Source: Cruorifilaria tuberocauda (Eukaryota; Nematoda; Chromadorea; Rhabditida; Onchocercidae). Taken from it: DNA of 64,000 nt. A program made the translations under genes and the position numbers. The notes beneath the pieces were generated by a model. The model ran no database searches. It was not told the origin of the DNA and saw only the letters and a program-made list of their open reading frames with translations. This document shows positions 1 to 11,245 of the stretch, one piece after another (within the stretch, counting starts at the first letter, position 1; every line of letters begins with the position of its first letter). The DNA lies in the NCBI GenBank assembly GCA_013365365.1, contig JABVXU010000013.1, positions 310,001-374,000 of the forward strand, in the 5' to 3' direction.

Positions 1-1149
1 TGGGTAAACTATTTAAGGAAGTAAGATGAAAGATAAATGTGGTCAGCTAACCGAAATCCATCGACGTAGTGCTCTCCGGAGATGATCTTTTCCGGCGATA
101 TTACCGATCATTTCAAGACATTGAAGTATTGCAAAGTTTAACACTTTATATTCCATCACTTCACTGTTCTTTGATCGTTTTTGTCGTCCTCAGTTACTGA
201 CAAGTATTTCACTGTTTTGTGACACTGAAAGTTTTATTTGGATTTATATTTAAATAAAACTTCAAGATGGATTTCGTCCGAAATTTCTGAATTCTCAGAA
301 AGTTAAAATCATAACATTAATCTATCACCAAAGAATTAATCTATCAATTCTTACTTTAGTAGCGCATATTAAACAAACAATGCTACTTATATTTCTCTTT
401 TTGTTTCTCAAAGTTTAAATATGCAAATTTTGCTGTTTGTTACGTATATTCAAAACTTTGCCTATCTAATACATTTACTGCTCTATAAGTTAGGAAAGTT
501 ACTTCGTCTAATTCTGTTGTTCAACTAGCAAACCAATGCTAGATTGGCTTTCTTCATTTCAACATGTAATTTTGAATTGGCGCTTAATCATTTGCCATTT
601 GTTTGCATCGGTTCACAACGTTTTCACATCGAACTCAACGCAGTTGCACTAACACTAATGGACTGAATGCAAGGTGCTTTGCAGAATAGCTTTTACGAGG
701 AGTCTCGAGAGGTCCGCATAGGTCTGTTTTGAGTGATAGCTTATGTTTAAGGTGGTTTAAGGTATTTTAAGATTGTTATTCATCGCTTGAAACAAAAAGA
801 AAGTGCTCTTTTCGCTGGCCAAAACGAATTTGTTATTTTATGGATAGTTACCTATTATTGTGATAAGCGAAATATAACTATTGATATATATGGCCATGAT
901 TAAATGTTTAGAAAAGATTACATATAACGTGATTATGTTTTGAAATGTATTTTTCACCTCTTCAAATTTTATTCAGTTTTTATAAGGACTGAAAAGATTA
1001 ATTCAGAATAGTTTGATATTTTGATCTTGTTTAATGATATACCTTTAATATTGGGATTTTCTCTTAGCGTCATCACCAATTTTGTTACCTTAAATTCTAT
1101 GAAAATTTCCAAATTGAGTCAAAATTTTTTCAGTGTATTGTTACAGATT
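1..1149. other. Upstream non-coding DNA
   Basis: AT-rich sequence with no exon I can support. Its 3' end is the 5' flank of the tRNA methyltransferase gene. A pyrimidine-rich stretch ends in an AG at 1145-1146, three bases before that gene's ATG, which suits a trans-splice acceptor. Confidence 0.6.
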
Positions 1150-3327
1150 ATGACGGAACGATGTTCATTTTTTCTGAAAAGAAAAAATCGAAATTGTCGA
1201 ATGCTAGTAAAATACGGCGAGAAATATTGTGGCGAACATGCTGTTTGCGATGAGCTGAATGAGGTTTCTCATATTTTCTGTATTTTTCTTTATTTTTTAC
1301 ATTTCATTCTCTTACTTTATTCTCTTACTATCATTGGACATTCAAAAGAATGTGTTTGAATTGATAATTATTTGTGCTTCTTTTGCAGTTTTTAGGATCG
1401 CGTGGTTTGTCCAAATGATCCAAAACACACAGTAAACAAATCGCAACTGCAGAAACATTTATCTTCTCGATGCAATAGTCGTTTGCTAAAAGCACCGTGG
1501 ATTGTTGAAAATTTTAACCTAACAGGTTTATTATTTTAATTTTTTCTTTCTAATTTCGCATAATTTTCTCCGGAATTATTTGTACTAACAGTAAGTCCAG
1601 TTGTAATGATTTAGATTGTTTCTGCGATAAAATTGTCAAATGAAAATGGAGTGCCCATAACTCTTTTGGTTTGATTTTATTTGCAAAATACATTTAAAGG
1701 TTCATCAAAGGAAGTAGAACCGTGGTATCGTCCTACAAATGACGAACTGTTGAAAGTGTGGAAAATCGTCGAAAGAATATACGACCAAATTGCTGATGAT
1801 ATTATAGATTCTTTTCTGAAAAATGATAATGTTGAAAGCTGTGCTGCAGATCTTCCAAAAGTAAATAAAAAACATATCTGGCAAATATCATCGATAACAG
1901 GTGGTTTCAACAATTCAGATTCGTATCAAAAATATACATTCAAATCGGAACATTGAGTTTTTGCTCATTCTATCAAATTAGCCTTATTCTAGTTTTTAAA
2001 TAACCTTCAACATGTCCAGACTTTTACAGAGCATCTGAGAGTAGCTGGTTTGTTGATTAATGATAGTTGCTGGTGTTTGATAGAATTTGGAGCTGGTAAA
2101 GCGGAGCTTTCATATTGGATAGCCAAAATTGCTCCAAAATGTCAGTTCCTGCTGATTGAGAAGATGGGTTCAAGAAATAAATTTGATAATAAAATTCACA
2201 AGGTAAATGTTCCAAACATTTGTTCCTACTATTTGAATTTTCAGTTAGGTAAAGGCAGTACTGCAGACGTTTCTTTAAGAGAAATATTTTAACGAGCGAA
2301 AAGTCGATAACGCATTAGCTGACATTAAAATGAGGATTTCGTGAATTTTGTTTGTGCAGTTGTTACCATTTTATAATATTTATTTCAAGTTGAGGAACTG
2401 GATATATTTTTTCAACGATTACGTTGTTCGGTGGAGCATCTTGATTTATCGAAAACTGATTTGATTCGGGTGAGCTGCTGAATTGCTTAAAAATGATTCA
2501 AAAAGAAATTAACAGCAGAAGTAGAGTCACTGCCAAATTCAAGCTAGAAATTCTGAACTTTAGTTATTTCTCCTTTAAAACCTGTGTTTTTAAAGATCTA
2601 TTATGTAAATATAAATATAAACATTTCATAAAAGTTCCAGAGTGTGGATAATATAGCAGCAGTATGCAAACATTTCTGTGGTGCTGCCACAGATTTTGGC
2701 ATTCGATGCATAATCAATGGAGTAAAAAATGGTCTGAATATATGCGGTTTTGCTTTAGCACCATGTTGTCATCACCGTATTACGTACAAAGAGGTTAATG
2801 AATCAGATTTTTTTATTCACCAAACAAAAACATGATCGAAATCCGTTAATTTTTATTGGATATTCTGATTTTCAGTATGTTGGTCGTACCTTCTTGGAAT
2901 CTCATGGTATTTATGGCGCTAATGAATTTGCAGCCTTAAGGCATATTTCGACATGGGCTGTTTGCAGTTTTCCCAATCGGGTACTTCAAAAATTTTTTAC
3001 AGAAAATTCCAGAAAGTCGGGCATTCGTGAAATTTTATAAAATTACGAAGCTTTTTTTGCCTTCAGGAGAATTTTGATGGTGATGTCTCCGTTTTATCTC
3101 ATTCGTTGGAGTCAGAAAAATTTGATCAACAACAAACAGCGTTGGAAAGCATCTCTTTGAATGCAGAAGAAAAAGAATTTCTTGGACAGAAAGCTAAAGC
3201 AGTTTTAGAGTACGGTCGAGTTTTAGAACTGCGGAAGTTTGGATACGATGTCTCCTTGTATAGATATGTGGAAAGAACCGTTTCGCCTGAAAATTTGCTT
3301 ATTGTAGGAAAGAAACAACAGAAATAA
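1150..3327 (+). CDS. TRMT13: tRNA:m4X 2'-O-methyltransferase, TRM13/TRMT13 family
   Basis: TRM13 enzymes 2'-O-methylate position 4 of the tRNA acceptor stem using SAM. The exons I trace are 1150-1263, 1396-1525, 1700-1900, 2030-2202, about 2297-2340, 2390-2469, 2641-2793, 2876-2980 and 3067-3327, giving about 420 residues, close to the family size. An N-terminal CCCH finger (C5, C16, C27, H30) is followed by a CHHC finger beginning VVCPNDPKH; both are hallmarks of the family. The SAM-binding loop is EFGAGKAEL. Later come KHFCGAATD and LAPCCHHR, which match the conserved catalytic region. The ATG at 1150 lies 3 nt after an AG acceptor, suggesting spliced-leader addition. The small exon near 2297-2340 (RKVDNALADI) carries the expected motif, but its junction with the next exon is one base out of phase in my model, so that boundary is unresolved. 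Confidence 0.9.
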
Positions 3328-4174
3328 GTCATGACTGTTAATTTGATTTAATTAAATTGTTGCGAAATCAAAGCATTAGAAAAATATGCAATTGCGCAGT
3401 AAGATCTTAATTTAATTTAAAAAGCAATTGGGAAGATTATTTGGATTTTCTCACTTTTCTACTTCTCTTTTAATAAAGAATTCAACTTTAGCAAATCTTT
3501 GTCAGAATACTTTAGAGGAATGCCATCACGCTGAATTCCTCGGAAATAATATGTTTTAGAAGTCATAATGCTGTATTGAGAGAAATTCGACAGTAATTTG
3601 TTTGCTTCTGTTTCTTTGTTTCTTTGTAATTGTATGCTAAATAATCTTTGTTTTTTTAATTTTTGAGTAATAAATTTTTGTCATTTTTCGTAATTTTTTT
3701 CGTTTCGAAGTTTTCGGCTCTTTCTTCTCATGAAGTTCTTTTTTAGTTTAATTTTAATTTTAATTTTATTTCAATTAGATTTCGTTAAAATAAGAAATGC
3801 TTCTTCGAATAGTATAACTGAAGATTTACTAGGAATGAAATGTTCATGCCAAGTTGAAAATGATTAAAAAAGTGGAAATCTGAATTCCTCTGTCACTTGA
3901 ATATGGTATTTTACTTCTTTCAGAAAAAAGTTCAAGTAAGAAGTGAGGCAGTTGAGGTGTTAACTGCTTTAGTATTAAATGTAAAAATTTGGAAAGCACA
4001 GCAGTCTTTTATGTAAAAAGCTATAATTCTAGCCGTCACAGAAATTTCGAGCGAGAAGCAGCAATCTGGATCTATTGCGAGGTAAGCTTTCTTATGAATT
4101 GTATTTCTGCAAATTTTGGAAGTTTAATCATCCGTAATCTGTTTTTTATCATACTAGAAAGATTATCATTGTAG
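3328..4174. other. 3' UTR of TRM13 and 5' region of MED31
   Basis: AT-rich. It should contain the first exon of MED31, but no ATG-bearing segment joins in frame to the first certain MED31 exon at 4175. A short open stretch at 3989-4083 ends in a good GTAAGC donor, but its phase does not fit. It may be untranslated. Confidence 0.4.
3472..3477 (+). terminator. Candidate poly(A) signal of the TRM13 gene
   Basis: AATAAA about 145 nt after the stop codon. It is the first clear hexamer downstream on this strand. This is a sequence match only. Confidence 0.4.
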
Positions 4175-4994
4175 GTTCCGGTTTAAACTCTGCTTCGGGT
4201 CCTGAAACATCTGAAGAACAAAAGAAGCGGTTCGAGATTGAATGTGAATTTGTACAAGCTCTAGCTAATCCTCATTATTTAAATTGTACGTTTCTTACCT
4301 CATTAGTAATAATAATATATGATAGATAATTTATTTTCCAATTAAACATATTGTGGTTTTTCATGTTTTATATCTACTTTCTGTTTGTTCCTTTTTAATA
4401 TTAATACTAACCAAATTAAATTCCAGTTTTGAATGAGTTAACCAAAATAATTTCAGTTCTAGCGCAGCGGGGTTATTTCAAGGAACCTTACTTTATCAAT
4501 TATTTGAAATATCTTTTGTATTGGAAAAGGCCAGAATACGCAAGGTTAGTTTTATTTTGAAATGTTTTTTCATTGAGTAAAAACTGAAGTTCTTTCCAGT
4601 AGTTGATGATTTTAGATCTTCATTATGACATTTTCTGATTTTTTGTAGAGCTTTGAAATATCCGCAGTGTTTGCATTTCCTTGAAGCGGTACAAAGCTCA
4701 GCTTTTCGTGAAGCAATAACTTGTACAGCAAATGCAAAATTTATCGAAGAACAGCAGTTACTGCAATGGCAATATTATACTCGTAAGCGGCAACGGTTGC
4801 ATGTCAGTTTACTCTGTTTGTTTTCAGTCTGTTTGATTCGTTGCATATCAAATATTATAAAGTTTTCGTGAAATATCTTTTTATAAGCCAAATTTCTTCT
4901 GCAGATGTATACAACAGAACATGATGATGACGAGCAGGAATGGAAACAGCAACAGCCACAACAACGACAAAAAGCTTCAACAGCATCTTCCTAA
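4175..4994 (+). CDS. MED31: Mediator subunit MED31 (SOH1), 5' end not located
   Basis: MED31 is a small, highly conserved subunit of the Mediator middle module that couples transcription factors to RNA polymerase II in the nucleus. The exons are 4175-4285, 4457-4544, 4649-4802 and 4905-4994. The core is nearly complete: EFVQALANPHYLNFLAQRG, then FINYLKYLLYWKRPEYA, LKYPQCLHFLE and LLQWQYYTRKRQRLH. These are the signature elements of the family. The last exon adds an acidic then Gln-rich tail (HDDDEQEWKQQQPQQRQ), as in other MED31 proteins, and ends at TAA 4992-4994. The first certain exon begins in phase 1 and lacks a start codon, so the N-terminus is missing from my model. The tail exon also contains the start of the Canopy gene in the +1 frame. 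If the last intron is retained, translation would instead stop at 4871. Confidence 0.88.
4894..4904 (+). promoter_or_regulatory. Shared 3' splice site: MED31 last intron and possible Canopy trans-splice site
   Basis: The acceptor TTTCTTCTGCAG ends at 4904. Cis-splicing here (donor at 4803) keeps the MED31 frame. The same site lies 16 nt before the ATG triplet that opens the Canopy frame, so spliced-leader trans-splicing here would generate Canopy mRNA. The cis use is well supported by phase; the trans use is inference. Confidence 0.5.
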
Positions 4995-6375
4995 TTTCTT
5001 TATTTTACTCATCGTTATATCAATTGTATATTCGAAGTCGTGTGTAATTATTGCCGAGTCAACGGTCGATCTTCCATCACAGTGCGAATCATGTGTATTA
5101 TTTGCGCGAGAGTTTGAGGAACAATTGACAGTTGATAGAAATATTAAGGCAAGCTCGAACATTCTTTTAAAATGAGTGAGAATTGAAGATGTATTGGATA
5201 AAAAGAGTGAAGAAACATCCAGAAATTTTTAATGATAATATAAACTGCACAAAAATGAAAAAAATTAAGTGGAAGATAAACTTGCCTTGTCTTTTTTCTG
5301 ATGTCATGACTTCTTGATAGCAAAAAAACGTCAATTTTCGAACTTTTAGAACATTTGCTAGCAGGATATTAGTGATTAAAGAAAATAGATATTGACTGGA
5401 ACATCATTTAATAATTCTTATAGATTTCGGCCGTAGAAAGAGAACTTAAATTTGTGGAGGTCTTAGAAGAGACTTGCGAACGAATGCTGCAATATAAAGT
5501 GCATAAGGAGAAATCAGACATTTCACGATTTGCCAAAGAGGAAAGTAGCACAATGAAAGCTTTGCATGAGCTAAGAAATAAAGGAGTTAAGGTTTGCTCA
5601 TTTTCAGTGCGTTTAAAGCTTAGGTTATGTAATATTGATTATCGAATATTTGGGATATTGGGTTTTATTTTGAAAACATTAAGTTTAAACAAAATGCAAA
5701 GCACAAATCTAAATTTTGCATCTTTATGAAATCATAATCCCAGTGAGAATTCATATGACAACTTCAGTGTATGTTAAGCTACTTTGGTTATCGAAATGAA
5801 ACTTATTTGTAGAATCCTGAAAAGATTTTTGTGGTTAGCGTCACGAAATTTTTAAGTACATAATTTTGAGCAGTCATTAATTTTAGGTGGAATTAGGTAT
5901 GCCGTACGAAATGTGGGACACTCCATCTGTTGAAATCGTAACATTGAAACAGAACTGTGAAACACTGTTAGAACGTTATGAAAGTGATCTCGAAAAATGG
6001 TACTACATGCAGGACAGACCGCTACTTGAAGTAGTATTTTCATTCTAATCATTGCTTTGCTGTAGCAAATTAATTTTTTTATTGCGATTGTTGCGTATAA
6101 CCAGGTATGAGTTTCGGATGTTGCGAGAAGTATTAAGTAGTAAAGTCTCGTTAAAAAAATTTAACGAAATGGGTCATTCAATTTTAAGTTCATTTTTTCA
6201 ACTATTTAATATCAGCCAGGCTAATGTTTTCCTGTGCAAGATATGAGTAACTTTTCAGATTATTTCTATTTGGAATTTTATTTTAAATTTATTTCAGGAA
6301 TATCTTTGCAAAGAACGAGTATTAAAACGCGTGGAACTTGATTGTATGAAAACTTCTGATAATGTGGAATTGTAG
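4921..6375 (+). CDS. CNPY: Canopy-family saposin-like ER protein (CNPY)
   Basis: Canopy proteins are small ER-resident proteins with a saposin-like disulfide pattern that help fold or traffic membrane receptors. The exons are 4921-5148, 5424-5591, 5887-6030 and 6298-6375, giving 205 residues. The protein has an N-terminal polar stretch, a hydrophobic signal segment (residues about 25-38), then the Cys pattern CESC (55-58), EETCERM, KQNCETLLE and YLCKERVL, plus a final Cys in LDCMK. This fits the Canopy arrangement. No KDEL/HDEL-type tail is present; the protein ends SDNVEL. The start has to lie among the three consecutive ATGs at 4921, because no other Met precedes the signal segment. That places the start inside the MED31 coding tail, overlapping 74 nt in another frame. 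The first intron has a GC donor (AAG|GCAAGC). Confidence 0.87.
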
Positions 6376-7322
6376 TGTCATATTCATTTAAACTAAAATA
6401 TCAATTTTTGTTGAGATGCAGCACTTCAATCATTGGTTCTCCCTGCACACGGTACTTACGGTAATTTAATGATGTGGAAGTGCAACAATTTTGCAAACTT
6501 TTTGCAGTATGCCTACAGACACTCAGCACAGTGCGCTTTGTGAGAAGAAAAAAAATGGTTTGCATAATCCATTTCCATCTGTTTATTTCTGTTACCAGAG
6601 TTAAGCATTTTTGTGACAGGTATGTACTTGTTCTTTTACTGTTCCACATTCTTGAAAATTTGAAACCAGTTCATGACATTTTTATGTTGTTTAAACTTAT
6701 TAAATTCAACTTTTTCGTCATTGATCTGTCCTATTCATTTCCTTTGTTCCTCTTACATATTTGTATTGTATTGTCTTTCTTCATCACGTGGTGTATGTAA
6801 TAAATTATGGCTGTCCACTTATAGAAACCGTAAATTTTAAAAATCAGTGGGAAGTAGTAACGTGGATTTTTGCTGACGTTATCATGTGAATAAAGTCTCT
6901 TATCACCTGGTAAATTATTATTGGCTGGGCAATGGTCTATCTCTTCGCACACCATGAATTTCCTACAGTGTTTTGAAATATTGAAATGAAATCATCCTCA
7001 ATACGTTGATAGTTCATGGACTTCAGCAATATTCAAGGAATTTCTTGTTCCAGTTGTAATAATAGTAGTTTTTCTCAACTAAAGTCAAAAATTTCGGTGA
7101 TGAGTTAAATACGGGAGGTATTTAAATGCTGCTTTAGCTGAGAGTAGAGAGCTAGTTATGAATTTTAATTTTTGTGCTTCAGATCAAAATTCTACAGATT
7201 GCGCATTTCATTTCATTCAAATGTTATACGTGCAGTGAAGAAACGAATACATACACATTTGAGAGAAGATAAAAAGTGAATAAAGGAATTTGTGAGGTAG
7301 ACTTTCGAACTGTTGATCAGAT
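6376..7322. other. Intergenic, nothing recognised
   Basis: AT-rich. Open stretches on both strands are short, low in complexity and lack convincing splice partners. It includes the Canopy 3' UTR. Confidence 0.5.
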
Positions 7323-7421
7323 TCATCGATTGAGCTGATTTATATGGCTTGGGAACAAACCGACCGTAGCGAGACCGGTTTGTCCAAGTAAAGCTGCATA
7401 ACGTTTCCACACCGCATCCAT
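7323..7421 (-). CDS. Possible 32-residue ORF or first exon, unrecognised
   Basis: An ATG-initiated frame with higher GC than its surroundings encodes MDAVWKRYAALLGQTGLATV followed by GLFPSHINQLNR. The composition, with an amphipathic start and an Ala/Gly/Leu-rich middle, looks more protein-like than the surrounding AT-rich frames. No homologue is recognised. Downstream minus-strand sequence offers no obvious continuation. It could be a microprotein, an orphan first exon or chance. Confidence 0.2.
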   Translation of the reverse strand: MDAVWKRYAALLGQTGLATVGLFPSHINQLNR

Positions 7422-9639
7422 AGTATTCGATATCCTATAAAGAAATTTGCTTCTTTCAGTTTAAAATACATCCTTTTTATTTACTGGTATTTAAAGTCCG
7501 GAGTTATCATATGAATCTATAAAGCATTATTTTCAATTGTCATTGTTGTTCCTGATAAGTTACAAAAGCCGTTCGTTTACTAGAAAAAACTACACTTGAA
7601 AACATTGCAAAACAGTGCATGAAATAATATGTATAGCCTTACAGTTATTGATATTTATACTGGAGATAAAATCTATTTATGTTAATTTCGATAATTTCGA
7701 TCATTGGAAAACTTCATCTTTCCTAAAGATTTATATTTTAACTTTGTTAGAGGTGTTAAACCTACCGGTTCGGACGACCTTCTCTGAGAGTCCAATTTCG
7801 AACCTTAGCGTTATTTTTTAGATGACTTAATAAAAGTTTTGCTTTGGTTAACTGATTTTCATCACTTAGTTGATCCCACTTGAAATAGGACATTGTTGCT
7901 TCCACTACCAGACGTATCTATAATACCATTTTTGCAAGTGCATTCAAAATTGAAATATAATTACTCTAAACATGAAATGTTTAACTATTTATTTTATCAG
8001 ATATAATTAAATTAAAAAAATAAAAGTAAATTAAGTAAAAAAGAAAAGTAAGTTAAGAAAAGTGTAAAAAAACAAACAGTAAATTATCACTGCAAGGAAA
8101 AACAAAGTATAATAAAGTGGTAGAAATGAAATATTATGACTAAATAATAATTTAGTGGGCTGAAATCACTGCAGAAATGAATAAATTATAGCTTTCTCCT
8201 TAGAATTTTTTTTCTCAAGATTGGAAAGAAGTATGAAATGATTTCAACAGAAACTGAGGTGCAACTAGTATAACGTGAAGGAACAAGAAAAAAAACCTTG
8301 TTAAGTAAATTGAATTAGAACTTCTCTTTTACTATTTTATTGCTGTGTTTATTTATTTCCTTCTTCGATAATTTTATTCGTCAGTTAATTTCTATTTCTA
8401 ATTCTATTTTTACCACGGTAGCTGTTTCAGCTTACATTAAAATTATTAAACCTTTGGTAATTGTCGAGATAAGAGGTGCTCTGCAGTTTCACCATGAAAT
8501 GTTCTTAGAGATATATGCACATTTCGAAGCTCCTGATCGGTAACCGATTCTCGCAATATTTGCCATGCGAAAACCTATATTAATTCCAAACAATCATTAT
8601 TTATTTACAACGTAATTAAAATGATTGAAATTGTCAATACTTGCCAACAGCAATTAATAGTTAGTTTCATGACTTCTTTTCTGTTCTATTTCTTTCTTAT
8701 TTTTCGATTTTTTTAGCTCATTTTTCAAGGCAAATTCATTTCTCCTTTCTAAAAAATCAATTCTTATTCCAATTATATTTAAATATAACTGGATAATACA
8801 CACATCTGATGTCAACAGATTTAGTTATATCAGTGGAGGATAGAACTATACCAATAAAAGTTACAATCAGAACAACTATCAGTTTGTTTGATCGATGGGA
8901 ACGGTTCTGTCCATTCAGAAAAAAAAGATAATGAACGATGAAATGACATAACTAATGAAATTTTCCCGATAAGTTTATTGTCTCCCATTAGTAACTTCAT
9001 ATAATTCAAAGTTTTGTAAACTAGAAATATTCTTTTAGTATTATCGGAATAACTCTTCTATCAAGTTTATTTTTTATTTTTCTATCTGCTAAACAAGTTA
9101 TATTCTAAATCATTTCTTTCTAGAAAAAAATATATAATTAAATATATTAAAGAAAAATATAATTAATCATTTGAAAAAAAGATATTTGGAATGGATATTA
9201 AATTTCAATGCATGAATGTAAATGAATAAAAATTTTTGATAAAATCAGACAAATTATGGAATTTTTATTTTTTAATCTTTCATCTCCTGCAGTAAAATGC
9301 AAAAACAATGTAATTATTTGGCATAAATGGGAGATTATAAGAAGGTAATTTCCAACTGATCAAGAAAAAGTGATGAGAACAGAAGTTAAGTGAGCTGTAG
9401 AAGATGCACAAGGCAAAAAGAAATACGGACAATTGGAAAAATCGAAAGAAAAAGGGAATTTTCATCAAGAGAAGTAATTGCAATCAAATCCTTTCTTGAA
9501 ATCCAGTTTAATTTTTAATATTGAAAATGTTACAATAGTTATTCTGTTATTAATATCCATAACAAATAATTGTTTTTCTGTTATTATTTCATCGTGAAAA
9601 TAGATTCTGTGATGAATCTGTGATAAGCGGTAATTAATA
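7422..9639. other. Intergenic, AT- and A-rich
   Basis: No exon is supported. 7990-8120 is especially A-rich, with many AAGTAA/AAATTAAGT-like units. An open frame at 8340-8543 (+) is low in complexity and has no splice context. It may hold further 3' exons of the minus-strand coiled-coil gene, but none could be identified. Confidence 0.45.
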
Positions 9640-10728
9640 TCAGTAAAATAAATAAAACGGGTCGGAGAAAAAAATACCAACCTTTGGTTGAGTACTCTGA
9701 AAACTTCGTGCTGCCTTTTCGGCAGCTCGTCGTACTGCTCCTTCAGGAAAATTGTTTTCTGCATGAATTATTTTCACTTCTCGATCCTGATTAGTTGTTG
9801 CAACATCCTAGACTTTGAATTATGAGGTATTATTAAATGGATGGAAATTAATTTTCACAAAGATTGAGTCCTTCAAAGTTTCGAGCTTTATTGCAAATTT
9901 TTACTCCTTATAACGGAAAAACAAAAAAAATTTGAAAGTGTTACCTTCATCTCTACACTTATCATATAAAATTCTCCATTGTTCTTCTTCTACAAAATTC
10001 GGAAAGGAAAAAAATGAGATTTAATGTACAAAGTAGTGAAAAAAGAATTTTGAAATCACGTTTAATCTCACTAAAATTAAATTCATCGATAACATTTAGA
10101 GAAATTGATCATTGTTGTAAATATCGAATATATTCGCTACTGAAATAGATCTTTTCTAAATTTTGGCTAATGTTATTTTCACGAAAAATATTTTTTTCTT
10201 GTTGAAAGGAACAGTTTATTGTCAATTAATTAGCCAAGAGAAAGCACAAAATTAATATAAGGGGAATGAAATTACCTCGTCCAATTCATCATCGTAATCA
10301 TCAACTTCTTCCTCGTCACCCTCGCTATCATTGGTTACCGTGAGGCCAACTGTTGATCTTCCTCTGGTGGAAATGGACGATGTTTCAGGCAATATATCAT
10401 CATGCTGTCGCTGAACCGATTTTTCGTTATTGTCCAGTTGCGACGATGGAGCAGTACTGCCGAAGGGTATTTCACCAACAGGAAATGCTAGTGTCCTTTC
10501 CATGGGTTGTCGCAGTTCTTTTGAACCTGTGAAGCCGCTTATGCTTGTTCGATCACTGATCGTTTCATGTGATTGTGATTGTAGAAGCTGTAGTGTTGTC
10601 AACTGTTCTCTTGATGATTTTTCCGGTAGACGATTAGTGAGGAGTTCCAGAAGAAAGGACAGTTTCAGGTCAATATCATTCAGTCGTAGGTTAATTCCAT
10701 TCAAAAGTGCTTTGGAATCGTTATCCAT
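9640..10728 (-). CDS. Unrecognised acidic protein with N-terminal coiled coil
   Basis: Three minus-strand exons join in phase 0: 10728-10276, 9989-9945 and 9807-9682. Reading on past the last donor-like site reaches a stop at 9642-9640, for about 221 residues. Residues about 12-34 form a leucine-rich heptad-like helix (LRLNDIDLKLSFLLELL). A Ser/Thr/Gln-rich linker and a strongly acidic run (EGDEEEVDDYDDELDE) follow. The C-terminal part (NGEFYMISVEMK, then EVKIIHAENNFPEGAVRRAA) looks folded and conserved, but I cannot name it. In-frame joining through a 45-nt exon with good GT/AG sites supports a real gene. The helix loosely resembles tetramerising tails of some channel proteins; that is only a guess. 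Further 3' exons may exist if the GTTGGT site at 9681 is a real donor. Confidence 0.55.
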
Positions 10729-11174
10729 GGAAGAAGTAAATGGAAAAAGTGTTTGAGATAAGAGAATTTTGAGTGAATCTGTTGTGAGAGGAATGAATGA
10801 ATACTCAAGTGTTATCTGGAAATGCTGCTGTAAAGTGTAAATGAGATATGACTGAAGAAGAGAAACTGTTCAGTTATAAACAAAAAGCTTCGAGTACTGT
10901 TTCCGATCTCTTCTCCTCAGCAGTTTATTGAAAATGCGGGAAAATGTGGTAATTTCATTTTGGTGAAGAGCCTTTGTAAAATTTGAAGAGAACCGCTTCT
11001 GCTGCAGCGTAGCAACAACGCTACCCTCCTCTACCGAGAATAGCGACAGAAGAAGGATGTGTGATGCGGCAGTTTGCGACAACGGGAAGGAATTGAGGTT
11101 GAGGATAGAGAGATTCTCACATACAAAATTTATCGCTCTCTCTATGCCTGGAAAACTGGTCATACCGGCTGCTG
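10729..11174. other. 5' flank of the minus-strand coiled-coil gene
   Basis: Moderately AT-rich. Open frames on both strands are present but low in complexity. No exon is supported. Confidence 0.4.
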
Positions 11175-11245
11175 TACAACAACAACTACCACCACCACCA
11201 CTACCATCACCACTACTATTGCTACTGCTACTGCTACTGCTCTTG
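11175..11245. repeat. Imperfect trinucleotide repeat (CAA/ACC/ACT/GCT)
   Basis: A run of triplets drifts from CAA through ACC and ACT to GCTACT units over about 70 nt. It produces misleading Thr-, Leu- or Pro-rich open frames on the plus strand. Confidence 0.85.

Noticed and set aside
3989..4083. Candidate first exon of MED31
   Set aside because: Good donor, but the phase does not match the exon at 4175, so it was not joined.
9465..9764. Minus-strand frame starting MQKTIFLKEQYDEL
   Set aside because: Shadow of the phase-consistent exon at 9682-9807, which reads in another frame.
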